A DNA stretch of 64,000 nt from assembly GCF_022867805.1 (NCBI RefSeq), contig NZ_JALIFO010000006.1:1054001-1118000 (forward strand), written 5' to 3'. A model generated the notes under the pieces. It was given only the letters and a program-made list of their open reading frames with translations, was not told where the DNA came from and ran no database searches. The DNA comes from Cuneatibacter sp. NSJ-177 (GTDB taxonomy: Bacteria > Bacillota > Clostridia > Lachnospirales > Lachnospiraceae). Below are positions 43,551 to 55,100 of the stretch, piece by piece. The translations under genes and the position numbers were made by a program. Numbering within the stretch: the stretch's first letter is position 1; the number at the start of each line of letters is the position of its first letter.

Positions 43551-43552
43551 AT
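43532..43552. promoter_or_regulatory. Candidate MarR operator
   Basis: A 21-bp dyad of the form ATTTGnnAA-nnn-TTnnCAAAT covers the spacer and -35 of the marR promoter. Size and symmetry suit a MarR dimer, so autorepression is a reasonable inference. Confidence 0.5.
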
Positions 43553-43587
43553 GATAATCATAATCAAAAATTATCTGGAATCAATAG

Positions 43588-43615
43588 TTGACAAAAGTTA
43601 CACATATGTTATACT
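43588..43615 (+). promoter_or_regulatory. Promoter of lon
   Basis: TTGACA (43588-43593) and TATACT (43610-43615) are 16 bases apart, about 57 bases before the lon start. No CIRCE or CtsR-like repeat is seen. Confidence 0.82.
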
Positions 43616-43671
43616 ATAGTCTAATCATATTAAGCTGAAATAAGTGTTTCGGTGACAGAGGAGGAATACAT

Positions 43672-46008
43672 ATGATGGTAATACCGATTTATGATACCGT
43701 TCTTCTTCCGGGAGTTCCCTATCATTTTAATTTAGATACAATCAATCAGGAGGAACTGAACGAGCTAAAATCTGAGGATTCCCCGGAGATCCTTTTGCTT
43801 CCCTTGAAGGATAAAAAAGAAAGGGAGGAGATTCAGGCAGAGGATTTCTATGAAATCGGCGTCCGGGCCCAGGTGCTGAAAGTGCAGGAAAATGCCGCGG
43901 GCATCTGGCTTTCCGTACAGGCGGTGGAGCGGGCGCGCTGTGTCTTTCTTCGGGTTTTGTCCGACCGCGTGGAAGGGGAGTTTGAGAGCATCCCGGAGGA
44001 GATCGATGTAAACGAGACCGGCCGGCGGGACCTGGTGGAATTTATCAAGCGGACGGCGGGAGAACTGGCTGAATTTTTTCATGGAGCAGAGAAGCTGGCC
44101 GAGTACATGAATACGCTGACTGAGGCCAATGAGCTGATTTCGTTTTTGTCCCAGTTCATCGGGATGAGCCCCGATGAAAAATATGCTCTGTTGGAAACGT
44201 CTTCCTATAAAGAAAGGGGTTCTCTTTTTTGCAGCAGCCTGGTGAAATTTAAAAATGCGGTGGAGTTAAAGGTAGAGTTAACCCAAAAATATAATGAGAC
44301 AAAGGGAAAATCCTATCAGGAGGCCGCGATCCGCCAGCAGATGGAAGTTTTACAGAAAAAACTGGAGGAGCTGTCCCCGGAGGAGCGCTCGGAGACTGAG
44401 GAATACCGGCGGAAAGTTGAAGAGGCCGGTATGCCGGAGGACGCCAAAAAGGAGATTCTTCGGACGTTGAAGCGGTTGGAGCAGGAAGGCCCCCATGGCT
44501 CGGAATACAATACGCTGCATGGCTACATGGAATTTGTGACGGATCTGCCCTGGAAGAAAACGCAGGCAGGCCCCATTGATCTGAAAAAAGCCAGAGAAAT
44601 TTTGGACCGCGGACACTATGGCCTGGATAAGGTCAAAGAACGGATCTTGCAGCACATGGCTGTCATGGCGCTGAAGAAAAATCAGACGGGATCCATCCTG
44701 CTTTTGGTGGGAGCGCCGGGAACCGGAAAAACCAGTATCGGGAAGGGCATCGCGGAGGCCCTGGGCCGGAAGTATACCCGGATCAGCTTTGGCGGCGTCC
44801 GGGATGAGGCCGAGATCAGAGGGCACCGCAGAACCTATGTGGGAGCCATGCCCGGCCGGATTATGGAAGGGATCCGCAGGGCCGGCGTGTCCAATCCTGT
44901 CATGGTTTTGGATGAGATCGATAAGCTGATCAGCAGCTATAACGGCGACCCGGCCAGCGCTCTTTTGGAGGTGCTGGATCCGGAACAGAACAATACTTTT
45001 ACCGATCATTATCTGAATGTTCCCTACGACCTGTCCCAGGTGCTGTTCGTGTGTACGGCCAACACCATGGATACGATTCCCCAGCCTCTGCTGGACCGGA
45101 TGGAAGTGATTTCCCTGTCCGGCTATACGCCGGATGAAAAGTTTTACATCGCCAGGGATTATCTGCTTCCCGCCTCGATCCGGGAGAATGGATTGGAGGA
45201 AAGCGATCTGACGGTTTCGGAGGAGACGATCCGGACGATTATCACCGATTACACCATGGAAGCCGGAGTCCGCGGCCTGAAAAAACAGATGGATGTGCTC
45301 TGCCGGAAAGCAGCCGTCCAGATTGTCGAAGAGGGGCGGCACGGAGTTTTCGTAACGCCGGGGCAGCTTCCGGATCTGCTGGGCAAGCGCGTGGCGAATC
45401 ACGAGAAGGTAACCGGGGAAAACCCGGCCGGTGTGGTCACCGGGCTGGCCTGGACGCAGGCGGGAGGAGAGATCCTCTTTATTGAATCCGTGGCGATGGA
45501 GGGGAGCGGGCAGATCCGCCTGACCGGCCAGTTGGGCGACGTGATGAAGGAATCCGCCTCGATCTCCCTGTCCCTGGTGAAGTCCCTGTTTGCAGGGAAC
45601 GGGTTTCCCTTTGCCAAGAGCGATATCCATATCCATGTGCCGTCGGGAGCGGTGCCGAAGGATGGTCCGTCCGCCGGGATCACTCTGTTTACCGCCCTGG
45701 TTTCCCTGGTGACCGGTCGGACCGTGGATCCCCGCCTGGCGATGACAGGAGAAATCTCCCTGCGCGGAAAGGTTCTGCCCATCGGCGGCCTTCCGGAGAA
45801 ACTGATGGCCGCGGAGCGGGCCGGGATCAAGATGGTTCTGATTCCGAAGGAAAATGAGGAAAACTTGAAGGATGTGCCGAAGGAGACCAGAGCCGCTTTG
45901 GAGATTCTGCCGGTGAATACGGTGGAAGAGGTGATGGCCTATGCTTTTGGCCCGAAGTTTTTGGAAGAACAAAAAGAAGAGAGAGAACGGCTGATCCGCG
46001 CCGTTTAA
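43672..46008 (+). CDS. lon: ATP-dependent protease Lon
   Basis: LonA degrades damaged and regulatory proteins in the cytoplasm. The 778-residue product has the N-terminal substrate domain (PIYDTVLLPGVPYHF), an AAA+ module with Walker A GAPGTGKTS near residue 346, and FGGVRDEAEIRGHRRTYVGA. The C-terminal serine-lysine protease has Ser667 in PKDGPSAGITLF and Lys710 in IGGLPEKLMAAERAG. Length is normal. GAGGAGG lies seven bases before the ATG. It diverges from a MarR regulator. Confidence 0.96.
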   Translation: MMVIPIYDTVLLPGVPYHFNLDTINQEELNELKSEDSPEILLLPLKDKKEREEIQAEDFYEIGVRAQVLKVQENAAGIWLSVQAVERARCVFLRVLSDRVEGEFESIPEEIDVNETGRRDLVEFIKRTAGELAEFFHGAEKLAEYMNTLTEANELISFLSQFIGMSPDEKYALLETSSYKERGSLFCSSLVKFKNAVELKVELTQKYNETKGKSYQEAAIRQQMEVLQKKLEELSPEERSETEEYRRKVEEAGMPEDAKKEILRTLKRLEQEGPHGSEYNTLHGYMEFVTDLPWKKTQAGPIDLKKAREILDRGHYGLDKVKERILQHMAVMALKKNQTGSILLLVGAPGTGKTSIGKGIAEALGRKYTRISFGGVRDEAEIRGHRRTYVGAMPGRIMEGIRRAGVSNPVMVLDEIDKLISSYNGDPASALLEVLDPEQNNTFTDHYLNVPYDLSQVLFVCTANTMDTIPQPLLDRMEVISLSGYTPDEKFYIARDYLLPASIRENGLEESDLTVSEETIRTIITDYTMEAGVRGLKKQMDVLCRKAAVQIVEEGRHGVFVTPGQLPDLLGKRVANHEKVTGENPAGVVTGLAWTQAGGEILFIESVAMEGSGQIRLTGQLGDVMKESASISLSLVKSLFAGNGFPFAKSDIHIHVPSGAVPKDGPSAGITLFTALVSLVTGRTVDPRLAMTGEISLRGKVLPIGGLPEKLMAAERAGIKMVLIPKENEENLKDVPKETRAALEILPVNTVEEVMAYAFGPKFLEEQKEERERLIRAV

Positions 46009-46033
46009 CAGAATAAATCAAGTTCTTTTCTCT

Positions 46034-46070
46034 ATAGCAGCGCATGTTTATTTTAAATATGCGCTGCTAT
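46034..46070 (+). terminator. Hairpin after lon
   Basis: ATAGCAGCGCAT and ATGCGCTGCTAT form a perfect 12-bp stem 25 bases after the lon stop. There is no T-tract, so it may stabilise the mRNA end or terminate weakly. Confidence 0.6.
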
Positions 46071-46227
46071 ACTTCTGACCTAAAATGTTGTATACTGAGA
46101 TAAATTGCCATTTATAATTAGAAGGTTAAGATGTGTTTCGATAGGCACATACAAATATAGAACGGATGAAGAGGGAAGGGATCAGCGTCTTACTGGAAAC
46201 GGACGCTGCATTTAGGGGAGGTTCAAA

Positions 46228-46653
46228 ATGAACATAAACGAGAAAGTCCATGAATTATACTGGGATCGTAATATGAATTGTGCGAGAACTGCGTTGATCT
46301 GCTTGGGGGAAATCTTTGGCATAGAATACGATGCACAGATTCTTCCTTCTGCGGTTGGCCTGCATGGTGCGGGAGGGTTTCGGGCGCAGTGCGGGTTGGT
46401 GGAAGGAAGCCTGATGTTTTTTGGGATATATTATAGTCAGCTTGGAAAAAGCGAAGCGGAGATTGCTTCTATCTGTTGTGAGTTTGCCGAAACATTTACG
46501 CATCAGTTCGGTTCTTTAGCTTGCCGTGATTTGAGACCCGGTGGGTTTACCGAGAACGACACTCCGCATATCTGTGAAAAAATAACTTGCGAAGCAATCG
46601 CTTTTACATCCGAATTTATAAAAAAGTTAGAAGTAAATTGCCGGGAAAAATAG
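46228..46653 (+). CDS. C_GCAxxG_C_C family protein
   Basis: The 141-residue protein fits the C_GCAxxG_C_C family (putative redox-active, no proven function). Spaced cysteines and glycines are MNCARTAL, HGAGGFRAQCGLVEGS, CCEFAETF, FGSLACRDL and CEKITCEAI. Members often sit near redox or stress genes. AGGGGAGG lies just before the ATG. A stem CAGCGTC/GACGCTG lies about 30 bases upstream without a T-tract. It follows lon but is separated by 219 bases. Confidence 0.82.
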   Translation: MNINEKVHELYWDRNMNCARTALICLGEIFGIEYDAQILPSAVGLHGAGGFRAQCGLVEGSLMFFGIYYSQLGKSEAEIASICCEFAETFTHQFGSLACRDLRPGGFTENDTPHICEKITCEAIAFTSEFIKKLEVNCREK

Positions 46654-46812
46654 CCGCAATGACAGGAAAGATGGTGTGACTGCCAAGCCTAAGTTTTATA
46701 AATCGGAATGAGGACAGCAGATCGTTGATCCGACGGCCTCCCCCTGGATAGAAAGCCTTAAAGTTATAAAATCTTTACGAATTTCAAAAGAAATTTAGAG
46801 CAGAAACACAAA

Positions 46813-48676
<1,864 letters not shown>

Positions 48677-48699
48677 AAGACGCGGTACAAATAAATGGG

Positions 48700-48728
48700 T
48701 TGCAATCCCGGTCCCCTTTCGGTATACT
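48700..48728 (+). promoter_or_regulatory. Promoter of addBA
   Basis: TTGCAA (48700-48705) and TATACT (48723-48728) are 17 bases apart, just after dnaK. The predicted start site lies only about 15 bases before a terminator hairpin. Confidence 0.65.
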
Positions 48729-48750
48729 GGTAACGGAAGAGGAACAGGAG

Positions 48751-48785
48751 GAGGGCTGGCGGAAGATGCCGGCCCTCTTTTTATT
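48751..48785 (+). terminator. Terminator or attenuator between dnaK and addB
   Basis: GAGGGC-T-GGC pairs with GCC-G-GCCCTC around GGAAGAT, followed by TCTTTTTATTT. It ends dnaK transcripts. Because the addB promoter lies upstream of it, it may also attenuate addBA. Confidence 0.85.
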
Positions 48786-48832
48786 TGATAGGAAATTCTT
48801 TTTGGTTGTGATAGAGAAAGGATATTTGAGAC

Positions 48833-51800
48833 ATGCCACTTCAACTGCTTCTCGGTGCCTCCGGAACCGGAAAAACGAAATTACTATATGAAAAGCTGAT
48901 CGCATCGGCGGCAGCCCGTCCTTCCTTGCGCCACATCGCCTTGGTGCCGGAGCAGTTTACCATGGAGACCCAGAGGCGTTTGGTCACCATGACACCGAAC
49001 CATGCGATTTTAAACATTGATATTCTCAGTTTCGAGCGGCTGGCTTACCGGGTATTTGAAGAGCAAAACCTGGAAGAATGGCAGATCCTGGATGATATCG
49101 GGAAAAACATGCTGCTGCGCCGGGTGGCCGGGAAAAAGAAAAAAGAACTGTTGGTGTTTCAGAAAAACCTGGGGCGGGCCGGTTTCATCAGCCGCATGAA
49201 ATCCATGCTCTCAGAGCTATATCAGTACGGTGTCGGAGAGGAAGAATTGACGGAAATGATGGAACGGGTGAAGGATCAGCCTTTGCTGAACCGGAAGCTT
49301 TCGGATATCCTGGTCTTTTACCGTGCGTTCGCGGAGGAGATGGGCCAGCGCACGATCCCGGCCGAGGAGCTGCTGCTGATCCTGGCAAAAACGCTGCCCC
49401 GGTCAAAGTTTTTGAAAGGGGCGGTGGTGGCCATGGACGGTTTTACGGGATTTACGCCGGTCCAGTACCAGATCGTGGCCGAGATGCTCCGCCAGTGCGG
49501 CTTGGTTACCATGGCCTTTACCCTGCCGGAGGGGGTTCCTCTGGAACCCATCGAGGAATTTGAGCTTTTTTCCGTCAGCAAAACCAGCGTAAAGCGCCTG
49601 AAAGAAACGGCGAAGAATGTCCGGGAGCCGGTGGAGCTTTTTTATGCCCCCTGTCCGAAGACGGGGCCGGTCCGTTTTGACGGGCAGCCGGCCCTTGCTC
49701 ATCTGGAGCGCTATCTCTACCGCTACGGAAGCGGATCCGTCTGGCAGGGAAGGCCGGAGGGGATTTCCCTCCATCTGGCCCAGAACCCCCGCAGCGAGTC
49801 GGAACTTGCGGCCCAGGAAATCCGGCGTCTCGTACAGGAAGAAGGGCTGCGGTACCGGGAGATTGCGGTGGTGACCGGCGATCTTCCCGGCTACCGCCCT
49901 TATCTGACGAAGGAATTGGAACAGGCGGAAATTCCTTATTTCATGGACACGAAAAAAGGCTTGATGGGAAATCCTATGGTCGAACTAATCCGGAGCGCTC
50001 TGGAGGCCGTGGAGAAAAATTTCCCTTATGAACCAGTATTCGGCTATCTGCGGACGGGGCTTTCCCTCCTTTCCCAGGAGGAAACCGATCTTTTGGATAA
50101 CTATGTCCATGCTACCGGAAAACGGGGGGCCTCAGCCTGGAAAAAAGAGTGGAAAGAGAGCTGCCGCGGCCTGGAACTTCTGGATTTTGAAGAGATCAAC
50201 CGCCTGCGGGAGGAGGCTGCCGCCCCCTTGTTCCGCCTGAAGGAAAAAGTAAAAGGAACGGTCCGAGAGGCGGTTTTCGGCATCCGCAATTTTTTGCAGG
50301 AGCTCTCCGTGCCGGAAAAAATGGCGGCTTTGGCGGAGGGTTTTGAAGAAAAAGGGAATTACCGGAAAGCGGAAGAGTATGAGCGGGCGCCGGAATATCT
50401 GGAAGAACTTTTCTCGAAGATGGAGCAGCTCCTGGGGGACGAACATCTGTCTTTTGCGGAGTTCGGGGACGTTCTGGACGCCGGTCTGTCCGAAGTGAAA
50501 CTGGGATCCATTCCTTCCTGCCTGGACCAGGTTCAGGTAGGCGATATTGAAAGAAGCCGTCTCACCGACATTAAAGCGCTGCTGTTTTTGGGGCTCAACG
50601 ACGGCATCGTGCCTTCCCCCGGCGGAGCAGGCGGGATCCTCTCGGATGAGGAAAGGGAAATCCTGGGCCGGGAGACGGAGGCGCTGGCTCCCACCGCAAA
50701 GAAGAAAGCTTTTATGGAGCGGTTTTATCTCTACAGCCTGATGACCAAGCCCTCCCGGTTTCTCTGGCTCTCCGCCAGCAAATTGTCCGGAAGCGGGGAG
50801 GCCAGGCAGCCTTCCTCTGTGCTGGGCCAGTTAAAGCGGCTGTTCCCCGATCTCTTGGCGGTGGATGAAGAAAAGGAACGCCGGGTTTTCAGCCGCGGCA
50901 GCGCCCGTGAGGTGCTGGCGGCCGGAGCCGGACATCTGCGGGAAGGAGAGCCGGAAGACTGGTGGGTGGAACTGTACCGGCTGCTGAGGGAATGCGGCGG
51001 GGAGGAAGAACGGCTGGAGAAAGTTTTGGACGGTTGCTTTTTCCAGTACAGGGAAGGAAAGCTGAGCCAGGCGGCAGCGCGCGCAGTCTACGGCGATGTG
51101 CTTTCCGGCAGCGTGACCCGGCTGGAACGGTATGCGGCCTGCGCTTACGCTCAGTTTTTGACCTATGGGCTGCGGCTTTCGGAACGGGCGGAGTATGAGT
51201 TCGGAGGTATGGACCGCGGGAATTTCTTTCATAAAGCATTGGAGACTTTTTTCCACAGCCTAAAGGAAGAGAATCTGTCGCCTGCTGATGTCACGGAGGA
51301 AAAGCGGAAAGTACTGACCAATCAGTGTATGGAAAGCGCCCTGGCCTCCGTGAATAGCGGAATCCTCAGCTCTTCGGCGAAAAATGCGTATTATGTAGAT
51401 CGCTGGAAGCGAATCACGGACCGGACGATCTGGGCTCTCTGCGAGCAGTGGAAGGGCGGTGATTTCAGGCCGGAAGCCGCGGAACTCGCTTTTGACGGAA
51501 GGCAGGCCTCCGTGATGAGCTGGGAGCTTCCCGATGACGCTCAGATGTATTTAAGAGGGCTGGTGGACCGTCTGGATATCTGCGAGGACGGGGACAAGCT
51601 TTATGTGAAAGTCGTGGATTATAAGACCGGACATACCACCTTGGATCTCAATGGAATCTATTATGGCTTACAGATGCAGCTGGCCGTCTATCTCGACGCC
51701 GTGCTGGAGATGGAGCAGAGAAAGCATCCGGGCAAAAAAATCGTCCCTGCGGGCGTGTATTATTATCATATCGAGGAACCTCTGATCGACGGAGGCGGAG

Positions 51801-52195
51801 TCTGGTCAGAGGAGGAACTCAACGCAAAGCGGAAGAAGGCTTTACAGCTCTCCGGGCTGACCAACGGGGGAGACGACGCGCTCGCCCATATGGAGGAGGT
51901 CTCCGGAGACAGAATCAGCGAGGAGCAGTTTGCGTGCCTGCGCCGGTTTGTCCGGAAAAAAGTAAAAGAATTCGGGAGCGCAATTCTGAAAGGGGATATC
52001 ACCGTGGCCCCCTACCGGCGGAAAAAGGATTCCGCCTGTGATTTCTGCGCCTTTGCCTCTGTCTGCGGTTTTGATCCCAAATTACCGGGATATCGGACTC
52101 GACGGCTGAAGGAACAAAAGGCTTCCGATATCTGGTCCCGGATCGAGGAGGAGCCATCAGGGGCAGAAGAACAAAAAGGAAAGGAGGGAGAGTAA
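48833..52195 (+). CDS. addB: ATP-dependent helicase/nuclease subunit AddB
   Basis: AddB is the 3'-strand nuclease subunit of AddAB, which resects double-strand breaks to load RecA. The 1120-residue protein has a P-loop GASGTGKTK at 8-16 and VPEQFTMETQRRL. The C-terminal nuclease motif is VVDYKTGH near residue 929. The iron-sulfur cysteines are one in AACAYAQF (about residue 770) and three in ACDFCAFASVCG (1069, 1072, 1078). Length is typical. It ends immediately before addA starts. Confidence 0.95.
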   Translation: MPLQLLLGASGTGKTKLLYEKLIASAAARPSLRHIALVPEQFTMETQRRLVTMTPNHAILNIDILSFERLAYRVFEEQNLEEWQILDDIGKNMLLRRVAGKKKKELLVFQKNLGRAGFISRMKSMLSELYQYGVGEEELTEMMERVKDQPLLNRKLSDILVFYRAFAEEMGQRTIPAEELLLILAKTLPRSKFLKGAVVAMDGFTGFTPVQYQIVAEMLRQCGLVTMAFTLPEGVPLEPIEEFELFSVSKTSVKRLKETAKNVREPVELFYAPCPKTGPVRFDGQPALAHLERYLYRYGSGSVWQGRPEGISLHLAQNPRSESELAAQEIRRLVQEEGLRYREIAVVTGDLPGYRPYLTKELEQAEIPYFMDTKKGLMGNPMVELIRSALEAVEKNFPYEPVFGYLRTGLSLLSQEETDLLDNYVHATGKRGASAWKKEWKESCRGLELLDFEEINRLREEAAAPLFRLKEKVKGTVREAVFGIRNFLQELSVPEKMAALAEGFEEKGNYRKAEEYERAPEYLEELFSKMEQLLGDEHLSFAEFGDVLDAGLSEVKLGSIPSCLDQVQVGDIERSRLTDIKALLFLGLNDGIVPSPGGAGGILSDEEREILGRETEALAPTAKKKAFMERFYLYSLMTKPSRFLWLSASKLSGSGEARQPSSVLGQLKRLFPDLLAVDEEKERRVFSRGSAREVLAAGAGHLREGEPEDWWVELYRLLRECGGEEERLEKVLDGCFFQYREGKLSQAAARAVYGDVLSGSVTRLERYAACAYAQFLTYGLRLSERAEYEFGGMDRGNFFHKALETFFHSLKEENLSPADVTEEKRKVLTNQCMESALASVNSGILSSSAKNAYYVDRWKRITDRTIWALCEQWKGGDFRPEAAELAFDGRQASVMSWELPDDAQMYLRGLVDRLDICEDGDKLYVKVVDYKTGHTTLDLNGIYYGLQMQLAVYLDAVLEMEQRKHPGKKIVPAGVYYYHIEEPLIDGGGVWSEEELNAKRKKALQLSGLTNGGDDALAHMEEVSGDRISEEQFACLRRFVRKKVKEFGSAILKGDITVAPYRRKKDSACDFCAFASVCGFDPKLPGYRTRRLKEQKASDIWSRIEEEPSGAEEQKGKEGE

Positions 52196-55100
52196 ATGGC
52201 GACACAGTGGACCCAGGCTCAGCAGGCTGTCATCGATGCCAGGACGTGCAACCTTTTGGTGGCCGCCGCGGCCGGGAGCGGAAAAACGGCGGTTTTGGTG
52301 GAACACCTTTTATCACGGATTTTAGACCGGGATCATCCGGCGGATATCGACCGGATGCTGATCGTCACTTTCACGAAGGCGGCTGCAGCTGAAATGCGGG
52401 ACCGGCTGACCCATGCCCTGGAAGCAGCGATGGAGAAGGAACCGGAAAATCGCCGTCTGGAGCGCCAGCTTTCCCTGCTGCCCCATGCCCATATCTCCAC
52501 CATCGACAGTTTTTGTATGTGGGTGGTAAAGAATCATTTTCCCCTGCTGGATCTGGATCCGGATTTTCGGATCGGGGAGGACGGGGAGCTGAAACTTCTG
52601 CGGGCCGATGTGCTGGAGGCGCTGTTAGAAAAAAAATACCAGGAAAAGTCTCCGGATTTTTTGGCCTTTGCCGACGCTTACGCCGACGGAAAGAACGATA
52701 CTTCCATGGGAGATTTGATTTTACAGCTCTATGATTTTTCTCAGAGCGCGCCGTACCCAAATAAATGGCTGGATGAATGCCGCCGGAAATACGGGACGGA
52801 CGAGGAAAGCCTCGACGGTTTTCCCTGGGCGTCGGAAGCGATGGAACGGGGGAAACGGAAACTGGAAAGCCTGAGGAAACAGCAGGAACAGGCTCTTTGT
52901 GAAATCCGCAGGGAACCGGTGGTTTCCGCCTACGGTCCCATGTTTTTAGCCGACCGGGAATTGGTGGATCAACTTTTGGCGCCGGATACGTTCTCGGAAT
53001 GGGTCCGCGCCCTTTCATCCTTTCAGTTTTCCCGAAAACCTTCAAAGAAAGGCATGGACGGCGCCAGAGAAGTTCAGGAACGTCTCTCGGCGTTGCGGGA
53101 TTTCGTTAAAAAAGAAGTGGAAGGTTTAAAGAAAAAATACTGCCTGGATGAACCGGAGGCGATGCTGGCGGCGATTCAGGCGCTGAAAAGACCAATGAAC
53201 GTTCTGATCGACCTGGCAGAGGAATTTTCCGAAGCTTATCTTGCCGTCAAGAAGGAACGGAATCTGGCGGAATTTTCCGACGTGGCCCACTGGGCCCTGG
53301 AGCTTTTGGACGGACCCAGCGAATTGGCGCTTTCTTTAGGGAAAAGTTTTGACGAGATTGCGGTGGATGAGTACCAGGACAGCAACCTGATCCAGGAACG
53401 GATTCTGACCGCGATCTCCGGCGCGCACCGAGGAGAGCCGAACCTTTTTTTCGTCGGCGACGTGAAGCAGAGTATTTATAAATTCCGCCAGGCTAAGCCG
53501 GAACTTTTCCTGGAGAAATATGAGACTTATTCGGACGATCCGAAAGCAAGGGAAAGAAAGATTGACCTGAACAAAAATTTCCGCACCAGGCCTTCGGTGC
53601 TGGATGCGGTGAATCATCTGTTTTATCAGCTGATGGGAAAAGAATTGGGCGGCGTTTCCTACAGCGAGGAGGCCGCCCTCCATCCGGGAGCCTCCTATCC
53701 GCCGGACACGGAACCGGTGGAGCTTTTGTACGCGGAATGCGAGGATGCGGCGGACAGCCGGGAGTGGGAGGCGAAAATCATAGCGGGCCGGATCCGGGAG
53801 CTGATGGATCCGAAGAGCGGCATGCAGGTCTGGGATGCCAAGAAGGAAAGTTACCGTCCTCTTCAATACCGGGACATCGTAATCCTGCTGCGGACCACGG
53901 AAGGCTGGGCCGATGGCTTTGCCTCCCTTTTGATGAGCGAAGGGATTCCCGCCGCGACCCAGGAGAAAAAAGGGTATTTCAGCGCCGGGGAGGTTCAGGT
54001 GGTGCTGAACCTGCTGAAAATCATTGATAATCCCCGTCAGGACATCCCCCTGGCCGCGGTTTTACTCTCACCGATCGGCGGTTTTACCGAGGAGGAATTG
54101 GCGCTGCTGCCAAAGGATCCGGACGGGCCGGAACAGGTGGGCGCCGACACCAGTTTGTATGGACGCTGCCGGAGGAGGGGGGGAGAGAAGATCCAGGCGT
54201 TTCTCGCCCGTCTGGACCGGTACCGGGAATGCGCGGTTTCTCTGCCGATCCATGAGCTGCTGGATTTGGTGCTGGAAGATACTTCTTACGGCCTGTACCT
54301 GTCGGCCCTTCCCTCCGGCGCTGTCCGCCGGGCCAATGTGGAGATGCTGCGGGAAAAGGCCATGGAATTTGAGTCCACAAGCCTTCGGGGCTTGTTCCAG
54401 TTTAACCGGTATATGGAGAAAGCCCAGAAGTATGAGGTGGATTACGGTCCTGCGTCCACGCTCTCAGAGCAGGATGATCTGGTGCGCATCACCAGTATTC
54501 ACAAAAGCAAGGGACTGGAATACCCGGTGGTGTTTGTCGCCGGCCTTGCCAAGCTTTTTAATCTTCAGGATGCCAGGAAGCGAGTGATTTTCCACGAGGA
54601 AGGCGGGATTGCTTCAGACCTGATTGATACGGAGCATATGGTAAAGATCCCCTGCCTTTATAAACAGGCTCTGGCCGACGCCATGGTGCGGGAGACCAAG
54701 GGCGAGGAGCTGAGGATTCTCTATGTGGCTTTGACGCGGGCCAGGGAAAAGCTGATTTTGACCGCGGCAGGGAAATCTTTGGAGGATGCCAGGGATAAGG
54801 TGAGGATGGCCGCCGGATTTTCAGAGCGCCTGCTGCCCGGCTGGTTTTTGGAGGACGCAAATTCCTATTTGGACTGGGTGCTGATGGCTTTGGCCAGGGA
54901 TGAGCATGGCGTTGTGATCCGGCGGATTTCCACCGGGGAGCTGGTTGACAAGGAGACGGAAAAACTCGGACGGGGAGAGTGGCTTCGGGCTGCCTTGGAG
55001 GCGGATGCCCTGCCGGTGAGAGCGCTTCAGCTGAGAAAAGACTGGGAAGAACGTCTATCCTTCCAATATCCCCATGAAGCCCTGACCAGGGTCAAATCGG

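Noticed and set aside
43553-43567. Fur box in the marR-lon gap
   Set aside because: TGATAATCATAATCA resembles a Fur half-pattern but breaks symmetry at the centre, and neither gene concerns iron.
44350-45972. 540-codon open frame antisense to lon
   Set aside because: It mirrors the Lon coding sequence and has no ribosome site or recognisable motif.
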